A DNA stretch of 64,000 nucleotides from Ehrlichia sp052043515 (GTDB taxonomy: Bacteria; Pseudomonadota; Alphaproteobacteria; Rickettsiales; Anaplasmataceae). A model generated the notes under the pieces. It was not told the origin of the DNA. It worked only from the letters and a program-made list of their open reading frames with translations, and did not search any database. The position numbers and the translations under genes were made by a program. The stretch covers positions 1 to 64,000 of the forward strand of contig JBQEQX010000001.1 of the NCBI GenBank assembly GCA_052043515.1, read 5' to 3'. Within the stretch, counting starts at the first letter, position 1. Each line of letters opens with the position of its first letter. Shown in pieces: positions 63,842 to 64,000 of the stretch.

Positions 63842-64000
63842 TTACAAAACATCAAAGCTCATCCTAAGTACAAGAAAACTCGAAGGATATTTACCTAACA
63901 AATACCTCATGTTATCCGTGATTAATCCCACTTCACTTAATAAAATAAACTGACTAGCAAGCGAGGATAAGTCAATTAATATTCTCTTCATGTTCCGTAT
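63842..64000 (-). CDS. C-terminal end of a gene leaving the window
   Basis: An open minus-strand frame enters from the right edge and ends at 63842. The 52 residues visible include MKRILIDLSSLASQFILLSE, ITDNMRYLLGKYPSSFLVLR and MSFDVL at the end. The amphipathic, low-complexity-free composition and codon use look coding. The family is not recognisable from this part. Convergent with thiL, nine bases apart. Confidence 0.6.
   Translation of the reverse strand: MRNMKRILIDLSSLASQFILLSEVGLITDNMRYLLGKYPSSFLVLRMSFDVL

Overview
The window is a chromosomal segment of an AT-rich, obligately intracellular alphaproteobacterium of the family Anaplasmataceae. Ehrlichia or a close relative is the best fit. 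The evidence is an orphan VirB8, a scattered respiratory complex I with a nuoJKLMN-dxr block separate from nuoF, an isolated atpD-atpC pair, a very long eukaryote-type isoleucyl-tRNA synthetase, a tandem-repeat lipoprotein, long gene-free spacers and scattered single tRNA genes. The genus is an inference; no marker here names the species.

Layout. 0.1-7.4 kb: rmuC, virB8, a DAACS-family carrier, a degenerate 3-hydroxyacyl-CoA dehydrogenase, miaA and a GapR-like protein. 7.9-12.3 kb: transaldolase, atpC, atpD, tRNA-Leu and mgtE. 12.4-16.7 kb: a small two-helix membrane protein and a membrane-anchored coiled-coil protein of about 1245 residues. 17-24.7 kb: clpA, terC and the nusA-infB-rbfA translation cluster. 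24.9-31.8 kb: an RND efflux pump, tatC, ispG and a tandem-repeat lipoprotein. 32-39 kb: nuoJKLMN and dxr. 39.4-42 kb: an accessory island with three members of an unrecognised paralogous family. 42-47 kb: nuoF, tRNA-Ile, rpmA, rplU, eno, obgE. 47-57.6 kb: rsmH, fthC, rsmE, bcp, ileS, argS, recO. 58-64 kb: an unrecognised Gly/His/Asp-rich protein, tRNA-Pro, rlmE, comM, a small two-helix membrane protein, thiL and the end of a gene leaving the window.

Many genes, including essential ones (atpD, infB, ileS, argS, ispG, nuoL), are broken into two to five reading frames. I followed each break by hand. Every one lies in or beside a homopolymer run (A/T of 5-9, once C5), and changing the run, nearly always by removing one base, restores a full-length protein of normal length. 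I therefore annotate whole genes across the breaks and treat the breaks as probable sequencing or assembly errors, not pseudogenes. One repeat unit of the lipoprotein gene is an internal control: its neighbours carry the shorter run.

The housekeeping parts cover respiration (complex I, F1 subunits), isoprenoid precursors (dxr, ispG), ribosome and tRNA maturation, and protein export. The most likely undescribed material is the three-gene family between nuoJ and nuoF (39.4-42.0 kb): two members in inverted orientation share a 62-bp identical 5' coding segment and a conserved upstream block, while the rest of the proteins is highly diverged. The giant coiled-coil membrane protein, the tandem-repeat lipoprotein and the Gly/His/Asp-rich protein are other candidates for host-interaction factors.
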